A stretch of DNA of 64,000 nt from UBA4416 sp038327195 (GCA_038327195.1 JBBQKU010000003.1:119859-183858); one strand, 5' to 3'. Counted from the stretch's first letter, positions 25,767-34,997 are shown. The notes: a model not told the origin generated them from the letters alone. A program made the numbers and translations.

Positions 25767-27557
25767 ATGGAAGAGAAAAAAGATAAAGCTAAAAACATAC
25801 ATCAAACACAAGAGGCCCATCTTCCAAAACAGCCTTTTAATAACATTGCCATTTCACTTTCTGGAGGAGGCTTTAGAGCTACATGTATTCATTTAGGAGT
25901 ATTATCTTATTTATCTTCTATTAAGTTATATAACGTTAGTTTTCTCGAAAGAGTGAGAATTATTTCAACAGTTTCTGCTGGAACATTTGCTGGCATTAAG
26001 TATGTTTCTACTTTAAAAAAGGGAGGAACATTTGAAGATTCTTATAAAAGTATTTTAGATTTTATGACTAAAATTGATTTGGTAGAGGATGCATTACAAC
26101 ATTTGTCTGAAGATGAAAATTGGAATACAAGCAGAAGAAGAAGTCTCATTAATGCATTTTCTTCCATATATTATAAAGAATTTGAATCTGAAACATTTGG
26201 CTTGCTTTTTAATGAAAGTCCTTCTATTCATATAAAAGAGATGAGTTTCAATGCAACTGAATTTGATTTTGCTTTACCATTCCATTTTCGAAAAACAGAA
26301 AGATCGCATTCAAAAATTGGGCATAATCTTCATGAATACATCGGAAATAAAAAAATACATATTCCAATTGAAGTAGCAAAAGAAATTCGTTTGGCCGATA
26401 TTATGGCAGCATCTTCATGTTTTCCATTTGGTTTTGAGCCAATTAATTTTCCAGATGATTTTATTTATGAAGAAGCAGTAAAGCTTAAAGACAAATCCTT
26501 ATTGCCACAAAATGTTTATGATGGTGAAAAAATTGAATATCCCATTGGTTTAATGGACGGAGGAGTTGATGATAATCAAGGTGTGGAATCTATTATCGCA
26601 GCCGAAGAAAGAATGAAAAATTATCCGCAAGATCTCAGAGAATTTTGCTCTCAAGATAAAAAGGCAGTTGATTTATATATCCTTTCTGATGGAACAAATC
26701 CAAGAATGCAAAGTTATGCAAGTAGCAATAAAGAAAAAATAGCATATATTGGAAATTGGAGCTTTAAATTATTAAGATATCTAGGCATTTTTATTTCATT
26801 TCTTGGGTTAGCTGCAATTATTTTAGCATGTTATTTAGACAATAGAGTTTCGATTATCCTTTTAACAATTTTCGGAACTTTAGGAATCTTAATGGCTTTT
26901 GTTTTTCTTGTTTTTTCAAGAGGGATAGTTGGCCTTACAAAACGAGCTGGGATTCCATCATTTTTCTCAAAAAGACTTTTTCACGTTGATAAATTAAATT
27001 TTGCAACATTAAATAATCTTATTATTAATAGAAGAAATTCAGTAACAAAGATGATTACTAAAGTTTTTATTAAGCAGATGAGGTGGTTCAGTTTCGAAAG
27101 AGTTTATGGAGATTACGGTTGGAAACCAAGACTTATTATGAATGCAGTTTTTGAGCTGACAACTGATGAGGTAAAAAAGAGATTACTGAAATATCCGTTT
27201 TTAAGTCATGAGATATTGAACCCTGGACTAGAAATTACAAAAGTATCAAACAAAGCTTTAAAAATGGATACAACTCTTTGGTTTACACCTGAACAGTTAA
27301 AGGGAAATAAAAATATGCCCAATACAATTATCGCTTGTGGTCAATATACGATTTGTTTCAACCTCATTGAATATTTTGAGAAATTTATCAGGCATCCAAA
27401 ATATAAAAATGATTATGAAAAGTATAGTCCTGAAACCAAGCATGCGCTTGATCAGTTATACAATGAATTGATGAGAGATTGGAAAAAATTCAGAGAAAAT
27501 CCTTATTGGATGGTTGAAGAGTTCAATAAAAAGGTTGGTTATATTGAAATGATATAA
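25767..27557 (+). CDS. patatin-like phospholipase with a central membrane hairpin
   Basis: 596 aa. Glycine-rich oxyanion loop SLSGGGFRAT (residues 31-39), nucleophile Ser70 in ISTVSAGTFAG and the catalytic Asp in LMDGGVDDNQG (near 266). The first glycine of the usual G-x-S-x-G is Thr here. Around 340-385 are two hydrophobic segments (FISFLGLAAIILACYL and ILLTIFGTLGILMAFVFLVFS) that should form a membrane hairpin, followed by a soluble C-terminal third of unknown type. It probably deacylates phospholipids at the inner membrane. Last gene of the plus-strand run; it ends 5 bases from the convergent glpD stop. Confidence 0.85.
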   Translation: MEEKKDKAKNIHQTQEAHLPKQPFNNIAISLSGGGFRATCIHLGVLSYLSSIKLYNVSFLERVRIISTVSAGTFAGIKYVSTLKKGGTFEDSYKSILDFMTKIDLVEDALQHLSEDENWNTSRRRSLINAFSSIYYKEFESETFGLLFNESPSIHIKEMSFNATEFDFALPFHFRKTERSHSKIGHNLHEYIGNKKIHIPIEVAKEIRLADIMAASSCFPFGFEPINFPDDFIYEEAVKLKDKSLLPQNVYDGEKIEYPIGLMDGGVDDNQGVESIIAAEERMKNYPQDLREFCSQDKKAVDLYILSDGTNPRMQSYASSNKEKIAYIGNWSFKLLRYLGIFISFLGLAAIILACYLDNRVSIILLTIFGTLGILMAFVFLVFSRGIVGLTKRAGIPSFFSKRLFHVDKLNFATLNNLIINRRNSVTKMITKVFIKQMRWFSFERVYGDYGWKPRLIMNAVFELTTDEVKKRLLKYPFLSHEILNPGLEITKVSNKALKMDTTLWFTPEQLKGNKNMPNTIIACGQYTICFNLIEYFEKFIRHPKYKNDYEKYSPETKHALDQLYNELMRDWKKFRENPYWMVEEFNKKVGYIEMI

Positions 27558-27562
27558 TGTCT

Positions 27563-29218
27563 TTATTTTTTAATTTCATCAATTTCATTTATGGATTTTT
27601 GTAATTCTAAGCTATAGTGTTCAGTTAAATTATCATCCCATCCTTGTATATTTTGCATACATACTACCAGTTTCTGCCCCCATTCTTTTACTAATTCGAT
27701 ATCAAAATACAAAGAGCTAATTCTGCGTATGAAAAAATCTGAAGGTGTTACACACATTTCTTTTTCTATAGAATAAATTAATTGAGAAAATAAAAATATA
27801 GGAATATTGTATGCGTAATCAACTTTTAAAGATTCTATGATTTGAAAAATTTCAGCAACATTAGAGCCGTAACGGGAAGTTAATTTTTGTGCCTCCTCTT
27901 TTGTTAAACCTAAATCTATGCCTCTTAAAATATTGACCTCCATAAATTCAGAAAATGTGAAGTTCTTATTTATTTCGCCTCCTGAAAGTTTTATATTATT
28001 TGTTTTACAATTTGAAATTTTAATTTTGTTGGTACTATTTATTTTTTTCGCTATTATATCTACAATTCGATTTGCCATTTTTCGATATCCTGTTAGTTTT
28101 CCGCCAGCAATAGTAATTAAGCCACTTTGTGATTCAAATATTTCATCTTTACGTGAAATTTCAGAAGCTCCTTTGTTTGACTTTTTAACCAAGGGTCTTA
28201 TGCCAGCCCAACCAGACTCAATATCCGCGGCTCCTAATTTTTGTTCAGGAAAATAATCATTTACACATTTTAAAATATAATCTCTATCAATGTTTGTAAT
28301 TTTGGGATGAATTATATCATCATTATAAAAGGTATCAGTAGTTCCTATATATGTTTTTCCTTCACGAGGAATTACAAAAATCATACGGTTATCAAAAGTA
28401 TCGAAATACGCAGATTGTTTTATAGGTAATTTTTTCCAATCTACCACAAGGTGAATACCCTTTGTAATTTGTAGTTTATGTTTATTCCTTTTTTGATCTA
28501 AATCACCAATCTCATCAACCCAAGGCCCACAGGCATTAACTATATATTTTGCATTTATTTGATACTGATTACCATTTATTTCATCATGGATATTTGCTCC
28601 CGTAATATTATCATTAGTGTAATTAAATGAAGTTGCTTTCATATAATTAATTGCCAATGTGCCAGTCGCAACTGCTTTTTTTAAGACCTCTATAGTTAAT
28701 CTAGCATCATCAGTTCTGTATTCATAAAAAAGAATTCCTCCAATTAAATCTTTTTGTTTTAGTAAAGGTTCTATTTTTAATGTTTCTTCTTTTGACAAAA
28801 AAGTATGTCGTTCTTCTTTTTTTACTCCTGCTATAATTTCATAAACAAACATTGCGATTCTGGCTGTAAATTTGTTTAACGATCCTCCTTTTGCAATTGG
28901 CAAAAGCATGGGTTCGGGTTTTGTGAGATGAGGGGCGTTTTTGTGAACAATATCTCTTTCTTTTCCAACTTCTGCTACCAACTTTAACTCAAGTTGTTTT
29001 AAGTACCTTAACCCGCCATGTATTAGTTTTGTTGATCTTCCTGATGTTCCAGATGCAAAGTCCTGCATTTCAATTAACGCAACTTTTAATCCTCTTGCTG
29101 ATGCGTCAAGTGCAATTCCAGCTCCAGTAATTCCTCCACCAATAACTAGTAAGTCAAATGAAGAATTATTTATTTGTTGAATAATATCAACTCTATTTTT
29201 TGAAGAGAATGAATTCAA
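27563..29218 (-). CDS. glpD: aerobic glycerol-3-phosphate dehydrogenase, TTG start
   Basis: 551 aa. FAD-binding LLVIGGGITGAGIALDAS (near residue 25), then SGRSTKLIHGGLRYL, the DAO-fold segment YIVNACGPWVDEIGD (near 225), and a C-terminal DAO_C region. It oxidises glycerol-3-phosphate to dihydroxyacetone phosphate at the membrane, passing electrons to quinone. The start is TTG at 29218, overlapping the stop codon of the glycerophosphodiesterase gene (TTGA), so translation is coupled. No ATG lies before the FAD-binding motif. It handles the G3P released by the neighbouring diesterase. Confidence 0.92.
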   Translation of the reverse strand: MNSFSSKNRVDIIQQINNSSFDLLVIGGGITGAGIALDASARGLKVALIEMQDFASGTSGRSTKLIHGGLRYLKQLELKLVAEVGKERDIVHKNAPHLTKPEPMLLPIAKGGSLNKFTARIAMFVYEIIAGVKKEERHTFLSKEETLKIEPLLKQKDLIGGILFYEYRTDDARLTIEVLKKAVATGTLAINYMKATSFNYTNDNITGANIHDEINGNQYQINAKYIVNACGPWVDEIGDLDQKRNKHKLQITKGIHLVVDWKKLPIKQSAYFDTFDNRMIFVIPREGKTYIGTTDTFYNDDIIHPKITNIDRDYILKCVNDYFPEQKLGAADIESGWAGIRPLVKKSNKGASEISRKDEIFESQSGLITIAGGKLTGYRKMANRIVDIIAKKINSTNKIKISNCKTNNIKLSGGEINKNFTFSEFMEVNILRGIDLGLTKEEAQKLTSRYGSNVAEIFQIIESLKVDYAYNIPIFLFSQLIYSIEKEMCVTPSDFFIRRISSLYFDIELVKEWGQKLVVCMQNIQGWDDNLTEHYSLELQKSINEIDEIKK

Positions 29219-30057
29219 ATTATTTTTTTTATTAAATTAATTAATCTATCTGGATAATCAGTGATGATACTTTTTACTCCCATTGAAATCATTCTTTGCA
29301 TATCATCAATTTCATTCACAGTCCAGGTAATAAGTTTAATGTTTTTGTAATGCAATTCTTTTATAAGTTGTTCATCAATTAAAATAAATTCGGGTGCATA
29401 TATGTCTGGATTAAATCCTAGTTCTTTAAGGTTGTTATCTAAGCCATTTTTATTTTCAATCAGAAGTGAAAGTGTAATAGTTTGATCTTTCTTTTTAAGT
29501 TCCTGTAATATTCTTACGTCAAAAGACTGAAGAATAACTTTAGATAAAATATTCTGTTTCTTTAATTCAGAGTATACTAAATCGACAAAAAAATCGGGTT
29601 TCGGATTAAAGATATCATCATATTCTTTTTCGCTTTTTATTTCAATATTATATTTTATTGGAGCAATATGATTTGTTTTAACAAAAGATTCAATTTTTGT
29701 GATGACTTCTGAAAGCAGTGGTTTGTTTTCAGGAATTGACCTTTGAGAGGGAAATTTCAAATTACTTTTTTTTCCGCAATCGTATTGCACAATTTCCACA
29801 TAATCCATGTTATATAGATTATATTTTTTGTTCGAATTGTTTTCAATCTCCTGTCCATTGGGCTTGGTGCAAAAATCAGGGTTCATCCAAGGTTCATGCG
29901 AAACAATTACTTTATTATCTTTAGAAATGACTACATCCATTTCAATTATGTTAACACCTAGTTTAACCGCTTCAATAAAGCCACTCAAAGTGTTTTCTGG
30001 ACATAAGCCTCTTGCGCCTCTGTGTCCTTGAATTTCAATATGAATTTTTTCATTCAT
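29215..30057 (-). CDS. glycerophosphodiester phosphodiesterase
   Basis: The frame is open from 30117, but the ATG at 30057 (MNEKIHIEIQGHRGARG) gives the normal start for a cytoplasmic GDPD protein of 280 aa. Catalytic motif HRGARGLCPENT with the metal-binding/acid-base residues, then EMDVVISKD and VSHEPWMNPD. C-terminal TIM-barrel end ITWTVNEIDDMQRMISMGV with D-Y-P. It hydrolyses deacylated phospholipids to sn-glycerol-3-phosphate and an alcohol. Coupled to glpD by a four-base overlap, so the two convert phospholipid head groups to glycolytic intermediates. Confidence 0.9.
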   Translation of the reverse strand: MNEKIHIEIQGHRGARGLCPENTLSGFIEAVKLGVNIIEMDVVISKDNKVIVSHEPWMNPDFCTKPNGQEIENNSNKKYNLYNMDYVEIVQYDCGKKSNLKFPSQRSIPENKPLLSEVITKIESFVKTNHIAPIKYNIEIKSEKEYDDIFNPKPDFFVDLVYSELKKQNILSKVILQSFDVRILQELKKKDQTITLSLLIENKNGLDNNLKELGFNPDIYAPEFILIDEQLIKELHYKNIKLITWTVNEIDDMQRMISMGVKSIITDYPDRLINLIKKII

Positions 30058-30188
30058 AATTTTATTGCATTTTATGTAGAAGTAGTTTAATGAAATAAGC
30101 AACGTATCTCTTATCAAATATAGCTAATAGGCTTGTATTATAATCTATTATCTTAATAATTTGACTAGTGATTTTGAGTTATTTATTT

Positions 30189-30196
30189 ATAAATTT
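30189..30196 (+). promoter_or_regulatory. -7 promoter element of the thioesterase gene
   Basis: TAAATTTG matches TAnnTTTG exactly and lies 20 bases before the thioesterase start, with the region divergent from the glycerophosphodiesterase gene. No convincing -33 TTTG at the usual spacing was found. Confidence 0.4.
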
Positions 30197-30216
30197 GTTT
30201 CTTTATAAATTTTAAA

Positions 30217-30645
30217 ATGGATTTTTCGAAAATAGACCTTAGTAAGTTTCAACATTCAATGCCTATTCAAATCAGATTTGTGGATATTGATTTAGCTGGA
30301 CATGTAAACAACGCAACTTTATTATCATATTTTGAAACCGAGCGAGTTGCCTTTTTTAATGAATTAATTGGAAAAACAAATAATTGGAAGCAACGTGGTT
30401 TAGTAATTGCGCGCACAGAGATTGATTATGTGAAATCAATTTATCTAGATGATAAAATAAAAGTATATTCTCGAATTTCACATTTAGGAACAAAAAGTTT
30501 TAAAGTAGAAAATGTTTTAATGAAAGAGGAAAACGGAATTGAAGTTTTAGCATCTATTGCTTCGTTCGTAATTGTTTGCATAGATGCAGAGAAAAACATC
30601 ACTATTGAAATTCCTCAAGAGTGGAAGGATAAAATGAAAGTTTAA
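30217..30645 (+). CDS. acyl-CoA thioesterase, 4HBT hotdog family
   Basis: 142 aa single hotdog domain. Motif VDIDLAGHVNNATLLSYFETER near residues 23-44 holds the conserved Asp and the GHVNN loop of 4-hydroxybenzoyl-CoA thioesterase/FadM/YbgC-type enzymes. It hydrolyses acyl-CoA to free acid and CoA. It lies at the edge of the lipid-degradation region and may recycle CoA from poorly degraded acyl chains. Substrate range unknown. Confidence 0.85.
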   Translation: MDFSKIDLSKFQHSMPIQIRFVDIDLAGHVNNATLLSYFETERVAFFNELIGKTNNWKQRGLVIARTEIDYVKSIYLDDKIKVYSRISHLGTKSFKVENVLMKEENGIEVLASIASFVIVCIDAEKNITIEIPQEWKDKMKV

Positions 30646-30694
30646 CTATTTTAAAATTAAATTATTAAACTGAATTATGAATATTTAATTTCGA

Positions 30695-31960
30695 TTACGT
30701 TTTTTGTTTTTTCTTTTTAGCAGCAGGAAATAAAATATTATTTAAAATTAAACGATAACCTGGCGAATTTGGATGAAGACTCAAATCTGTTGGTGGATCT
30801 TCAACACGGTGCTCGTAATCTTCTGGGTCATGACCACCATAAAAAGTCCATGTGCCTTTTCCGTGATTGCCATGTATGTAACGCGCTTCATTAAATGCTT
30901 TTGATTCGCCTAATATGAGTGTGTTTTTTTTAATGTATGTTTTGGTGTAGGCGGTTGTTTGTCCATAAAATCCTTTAATAGTTTGAACGTGATTTTGACA
31001 TAGCATAGTTGGAACTGGATCCCATTTTGCAGAGAATTCAAATAACGTAAATACATCATTTTCTTTTGTTACGCCATATTGCCTTCTTGTTGAGGTTGCA
31101 TCAATAGTTGAGAATTCATACTCATAAGGATTTGTACTTAATTGATATTTTTCAAAAGCATAGCCTTTCGAATAATCAATTTTTTTATTCATTGCTTGGT
31201 CAGCAGGGTCATGGTCAAACATGGTTTCACAAATATCAATCCCTTCTGCTGCTAATGCAATGTCGTAACTATCTGTTGCACTACACATGGCAAACATAAA
31301 ACCACCAACAAATACAAAGTCATTTATTTTTTTTGCAACAGCTAATTTTAATTGAGACACTTTTGTGAAGCCTAATTTTTTTGCCATCGCTTCATCATCC
31401 TTCACTTGTAATTGATACCAAGCCGCTTGGTTAAATGATGCGTAAAATCGACCATATTGCCCTGTAAAATCTTCATGGTGCAAATGCAACCAATCGTAAT
31501 CTTTTAATTTATCTCCAATAATTTCTTCATCATAAACCACTTCGTAAGGAATTTCAGCATACTTTAAAACCAATGTCACCGCATCATCCCAAGGTTGTTT
31601 TGTTTTGGGCGAATACACAGCAACTCGTGGTGCTTTTTCTAGTTTAACTGCATCTTGGTTAACTTCCGGATTTGCAATATCTGCTAAAATGCTATTTCCT
31701 TGCGCATCTGAAATTACTTCAAAACTTACGCCTCTTATGGTACACTCTGTTGAAACTGGTTTTGCATTTGGAATTAAAAAACTTCCACCTCTATAATTTA
31801 CAAGCCACTGTATTTGAAGTTCGCCTTTAATAGACCAATAAGCTATGCCGTATGCCTTTAAATGATTTTTTTGAGTTTCATCCATTGGTATTAATATATA
31901 GCTACTAAAACCAATTAACGATTGTAAAATAAATAATCCTATGATAAATCTTCTTTTCAT
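30695..31960 (-). CDS. conserved Bacteroidota protein, often labelled 'asparagine synthetase B'
   Basis: 421 aa with an N-terminal hydrophobic signal (FIIGLFILQSLIGFSSYIL). Strongly conserved-looking motifs include PMDETQKNHLKAYGIAYW, VNYRGGSFLIPNA, YDWLHLHHEDFTGQYGRF and the C-terminal end SPGYRLILNNILFPAAKKKK. I recall closely similar proteins in Bacteroidota annotated as asparagine synthetase B, but no glutaminase or ATP-pyrophosphatase motif of AsnB is visible, so I do not accept that function. Fold and role unknown. Probably secreted or periplasmic. A Lys-rich tail closes the protein. Confidence 0.8.
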   Translation of the reverse strand: MKRRFIIGLFILQSLIGFSSYILIPMDETQKNHLKAYGIAYWSIKGELQIQWLVNYRGGSFLIPNAKPVSTECTIRGVSFEVISDAQGNSILADIANPEVNQDAVKLEKAPRVAVYSPKTKQPWDDAVTLVLKYAEIPYEVVYDEEIIGDKLKDYDWLHLHHEDFTGQYGRFYASFNQAAWYQLQVKDDEAMAKKLGFTKVSQLKLAVAKKINDFVFVGGFMFAMCSATDSYDIALAAEGIDICETMFDHDPADQAMNKKIDYSKGYAFEKYQLSTNPYEYEFSTIDATSTRRQYGVTKENDVFTLFEFSAKWDPVPTMLCQNHVQTIKGFYGQTTAYTKTYIKKNTLILGESKAFNEARYIHGNHGKGTWTFYGGHDPEDYEHRVEDPPTDLSLHPNSPGYRLILNNILFPAAKKKKQKT

Positions 31961-32078
31961 TTCAATGTCTAAGATAAGATTTTCTTTTTTAGGAAATCAA
32001 TTCCTCTTTTAATATTACGACAAAATTTTGTTTTTTTAAGAATTTAGCGTTTCTTACTCCTAGGCTTGTAATCATTAT

Positions 32079-32190
32079 TTGGGCGTTGCCTTCGGCCAGG
32101 CTTTTCACTTCAATCTTTTTTGAAATCGCGTTTCGAGAACCTCAACGACCTCATTCAAAAAAGGATTTTCGTTGCAATCCTTAACGCAAA
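32079..32190. repeat. dispersed repeat, copy 1
   Basis: The unit begins tgggcgttgccttcggcca and ends with atccttaacgc. Inside, aatcttttttgaa and ttcaaaaaaggatt form an inverted repeat around a loop containing cgcgtttcgagaacctcaac. The second copy is at 32285-32418. Such units recur between genes in Bacteroidota as far as I recall; function unknown. Confidence 0.7.
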
Positions 32191-32284
32191 TTCATATTTA
32201 CGTGTAAAATTTACACTTTAGATGTTAGGCTATGATTTTGAATATTTTTGCCTTCAAAAGTATTTAAAGAATTTTAATTAGAAT

Positions 32285-32418
32285 TTGGGCGTTGCCTTCG
32301 GCCAACATGTCCCGATTTTTCGGGAGGCTTTCTGTTACAATCTTTTTTGAATTCGCGTTTCGAGAACTTCAACGACCTCATTCCAAAAAGGATTTCCACA
32401 CCAATTCTTAATGCCAAT
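32285..32418. repeat. dispersed repeat, copy 2 with inserted hairpin
   Basis: Same start (ttgggcgttgccttcggcca) and same inner segments (aatcttttttgaa, gcgtttcgagaacttc, aacgacctcatt, aaaaggattt) as copy 1, but with about 20 extra bases carrying the perfect hairpin CCCGA-TTTT-TCGGG after the first block. Confidence 0.7.
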
Positions 32419-32422
32419 TTAT

Positions 32423-32857
32423 TTAGCTAAACAATTTCATTGCAACATAAACATCATCAACAACTAATGAATTGGTGCAATAATTTAATTTATCTAATAT
32501 TTCGTTAGGATATTTAGTAACTGTTTTAAAACTAAATGGTTCAAAATATTTTGGTATAATACAAACTAAATACAAGTCGGATATTGATTTTTGTATTAAT
32601 GCCTGCACTAATTTTTTGCCAATTGTTTTATTTCTTTCTGGTTCAATAACACCTAAGGAGCAGAGTTCATCAAAATTTACATAGTTTCTTATTCTGCCAA
32701 AACCGAGGATAATATTTGATTTTTTGTAAACTAAAAATTGAGTATGCAATAATTCTCTACTATCTAATTCGTAATCAGAAATATGCTTTTTAATTATTTC
32801 TAAATCTGCTGAACTTGCTTCGTAAATATTTTCTGAATAGTGAATAATAAAAAGCAA
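32423..32857 (-). CDS. GNAT-family N-acetyltransferase, non-ATG start
   Basis: 144 aa. Acetyl-CoA-binding motif A is visible as CSLGVIEPERNKTIGKKLVQALI (positions about 68-90), preceded by a GFGRIRNY strand. The only possible start region is a TTG at 32857 directly after an in-frame TAA; no ATG exists before the C-terminus, so the start is TTG or another rare codon. The fold appears complete for a small GNAT enzyme. Substrate unknown. It is divergent from ribE with 51 bases between them. Confidence 0.7.
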   Translation of the reverse strand: MLFIIHYSENIYEASSADLEIIKKHISDYELDSRELLHTQFLVYKKSNIILGFGRIRNYVNFDELCSLGVIEPERNKTIGKKLVQALIQKSISDLYLVCIIPKYFEPFSFKTVTKYPNEILDKLNYCTNSLVVDDVYVAMKLFS

Positions 32858-32908
32858 TTAATAGAGGTTTCCTAAAGCAAGGTAATAAATTTTATTTACT
32901 TTTACTTT

Positions 32909-33493
32909 ATGTTTACAGGAATAATAGAAACCTTAGCCAAAGTTGAAGGCATTGAAAAAGAAAATTCAAATGTTCATTTTACATTTAGTTCTCCAATCAC
33001 TCACGAATTAAAAATTGACCAAAGTGTTGCTCACAATGGCGTTTGTTTAACAGTAGTGAAAATAGAAAATACTCATTACTCAGTAACTGCTATTAATGAA
33101 ACCCTTCAAAAAACAAATTTAGGAAATTTGAAAGTTGGCGATAGTGTAAATATCGAACGTTGTATGTCAGCAAATGGAAGGTTCGACGGACATATTGTAC
33201 AAGGTCATGTTGACGAAACAGGAACCGTGACAAATATGATGGATAATAAAGGTAGTTGGACTTACACAATTGCGTATCAAAATAAATCAAATAACATAAC
33301 GGTTGAAAAAGGGTCTATTACCATTAATGGAACTAGTTTAACAGTTGTAGATTCTAAAGACCATTCGTTTTCAGTATGCATTATTCCATACACTTATGAA
33401 AACACAGTTTTTAAAACTATGAAAATTGGAGATACTGTAAATTTAGAATTTGATATAGTAGGAAAGTACGTTGCTAAAATGATGGGCAAGTAA
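32909..33493 (+). CDS. ribE: riboflavin synthase, alpha subunit
   Basis: 194 aa with two tandem lumazine-binding beta-barrel domains (residues 1-97 and 98-194). The family-typical start MFTGIIE and the first-domain motif SVAHNGVCLTVV (near 40) are mirrored by GSITINGTSLTVV in the second domain. It dismutates two 6,7-dimethyl-8-ribityllumazine molecules to riboflavin. It stands alone with no other rib genes nearby and no FMN riboswitch in the short upstream region. Confidence 0.94.
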   Translation: MFTGIIETLAKVEGIEKENSNVHFTFSSPITHELKIDQSVAHNGVCLTVVKIENTHYSVTAINETLQKTNLGNLKVGDSVNIERCMSANGRFDGHIVQGHVDETGTVTNMMDNKGSWTYTIAYQNKSNNITVEKGSITINGTSLTVVDSKDHSFSVCIIPYTYENTVFKTMKIGDTVNLEFDIVGKYVAKMMGK

Positions 33494-33850
33494 TTAGAAT
33501 AGCAAAAGAGTATTATGTCCTCATTACAAATTAGAAAGAGGTTCGAGCATAAGATAAATAATTATTATTCTAGTCTAAAAAATTTAGTAGAACCTTTTTA
33601 ACTAAACTTAAATCCAATTATAAATTACCCCCTTATCTGGTGTTGTTATAATTTTGATGCACTATCAAATATTTTCTTGAACAGATAACCTTATATACTA
33701 TTGCGGGTTATTTTGGAAACTTAGCCCATTTCTTAATTTTGCTTTTTTCAAATTGTATGATGTCACCTGAAAGAATAGTGGGTCATATTAATATGTTTTT
33801 TCTTTTGATTCTTATTATTTTTTTTTAAATACCAACTATAACAAATTAAT
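33494..33850. other. 357-base gene-free region
   Basis: AT-rich, with no open frame of protein character, no repeat shared with other parts of the window and no clear hairpin terminator. The element ggttcgagc near 33540 resembles a tRNA T-loop but nothing around it forms a tRNA. Confidence 0.5.
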
Positions 33851-34480
33851 TTATTTTACAATTAATATAAATTCTCTGTCTAAATAAAATATTATATTAT
33901 TATTAATGTAATATAGGTCTTGAAGCACAAAAACAGTTTGTTTGATTTTATTAATTTCTGAATTAGATGTGGTTTGATTTGCTAGCCAATAAGCAAACAC
34001 TTCTCCATTTGTCATATTTCTATGAACAACTTCAATTAATGTGTCATTCTTTATACAACTCACTTTAGAAGCGATAAAATTAAGTTTTGAACCATTAGTT
34101 TGTATATATGGCTTAAGATTTGAAAATTCTTTATAAGAAAGTTTAATTGTGTCAGTAAAAGAAAATAAATTGATATAATTATCTATATTATTACAAATGC
34201 CATATTTTTTCAACATAACTTGTGACCCATCTTCTAGCAATTCAACAGCTTCTATTCTGTCATTCTTAAATTTATAATCTAATTTAGTTTTTTTTGTATA
34301 ATCATTAAACTTTTCATATTCAGAAGGTAAATCAACAGGCCCAGTTTGATAAACATAAAAATTTTTTACTTTTCTCAGTGGAATTTTTTTAGAACCAATA
34401 GCTAATGTGTCAACTTTAAGTTGCGAAAATGAATTATTTATGATTGAGAAAAAGAAGCTTATAATAATTATTTTTTTCAT
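33851..34480 (-). CDS. secreted protein of unknown function
   Basis: 209 aa, signal peptide at residues 1-20 (KKIIIISFFFSIINNSFS then QLKVDT). The rest is a soluble domain rich in Asn, Lys and Ser without recognised motifs or a T9SS domain, probably periplasmic. Monocistronic by spacing. Confidence 0.6.
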   Translation of the reverse strand: MKKIIIISFFFSIINNSFSQLKVDTLAIGSKKIPLRKVKNFYVYQTGPVDLPSEYEKFNDYTKKTKLDYKFKNDRIEAVELLEDGSQVMLKKYGICNNIDNYINLFSFTDTIKLSYKEFSNLKPYIQTNGSKLNFIASKVSCIKNDTLIEVVHRNMTNGEVFAYWLANQTTSNSEINKIKQTVFVLQDLYYINNNIIFYLDREFILIVK

Positions 34481-34562
34481 AAAATTTATTGTTAGTTTTT
34501 TTTACTATTTTGGAATGATATATTATGAGCAAAGCTAACTATTTAATTATAGTAAAATAAAG

Positions 34563-34997
34563 CTATTTGTCTACAATTCTAGCGCCTGCAATTCCAGGAT
34601 TTTTTTCAGCTAGTTTCAATACTTCTTTAAGAGTTTCAAGATTGATTTCTTCAATGCTTTTAAAACGAATACAGGTTACACCCTTACTCAATTTACCAAA
34701 GTCCTTTTTATATTTTTCGATAGAAGCTTTATCTTCAATAACGGTGCATATATAAATACTGATGTAATTTTTTTGATTGGCTAAAGAGATAATTGGCCAT
34801 TCTTTTTTTTGCTTTTTTGTATCTAAATAAAATAACGAACCATAACCAATCATATTGGAAGCATAATATAGTTTTAGTTTTGGAACTGATTTTTGAATAA
34901 AATCGTGGAGAAAATTAATTTCTTTCTTACGATTTTCAGGCACCATCAAAAGATATTCTTCAACTGACGTAGCTTCATTTTTCGCGAACATGTTCAT
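34563..34997 (-). CDS. DUF1801 (YdhG-like) family protein
   Basis: 144 aa. Pattern of the DUF1801 fold: YLLMVPENRKKEINFLHDFI near residues 15-34, then a YGS-like strand segment GYGSLFYL, YISIYICTV, and GVTCIRFKSIEEINLETLKE near the end. These small alpha-beta proteins are common; some relatives act in iron or phosphate handling but no biochemical role is established. Two starts are possible (34997 or 34991). Confidence 0.75.
   Translation of the reverse strand: MNMFAKNEATSVEEYLLMVPENRKKEINFLHDFIQKSVPKLKLYYASNMIGYGSLFYLDTKKQKKEWPIISLANQKNYISIYICTVIEDKASIEKYKKDFGKLSKGVTCIRFKSIEEINLETLKEVLKLAEKNPGIAGARIVDK

Larger units (their letters stand above)
31961..32422. other. 462-base intergenic region with two copies of a dispersed repeat
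   Basis: No coding sequence seen. It holds two related repeat units (32079-32190 and 32285-32418), described separately, joined by AT-rich sequence. The promoter of the preceding minus-strand gene must lie at its left end. Confidence 0.7.

Noticed and set aside
33525..33560. ggttcgagc resembling a tRNA T-loop
   Set aside because: No matching acceptor stem, anticodon arm or D arm around it; the surrounding DNA is AT-rich without pairing.
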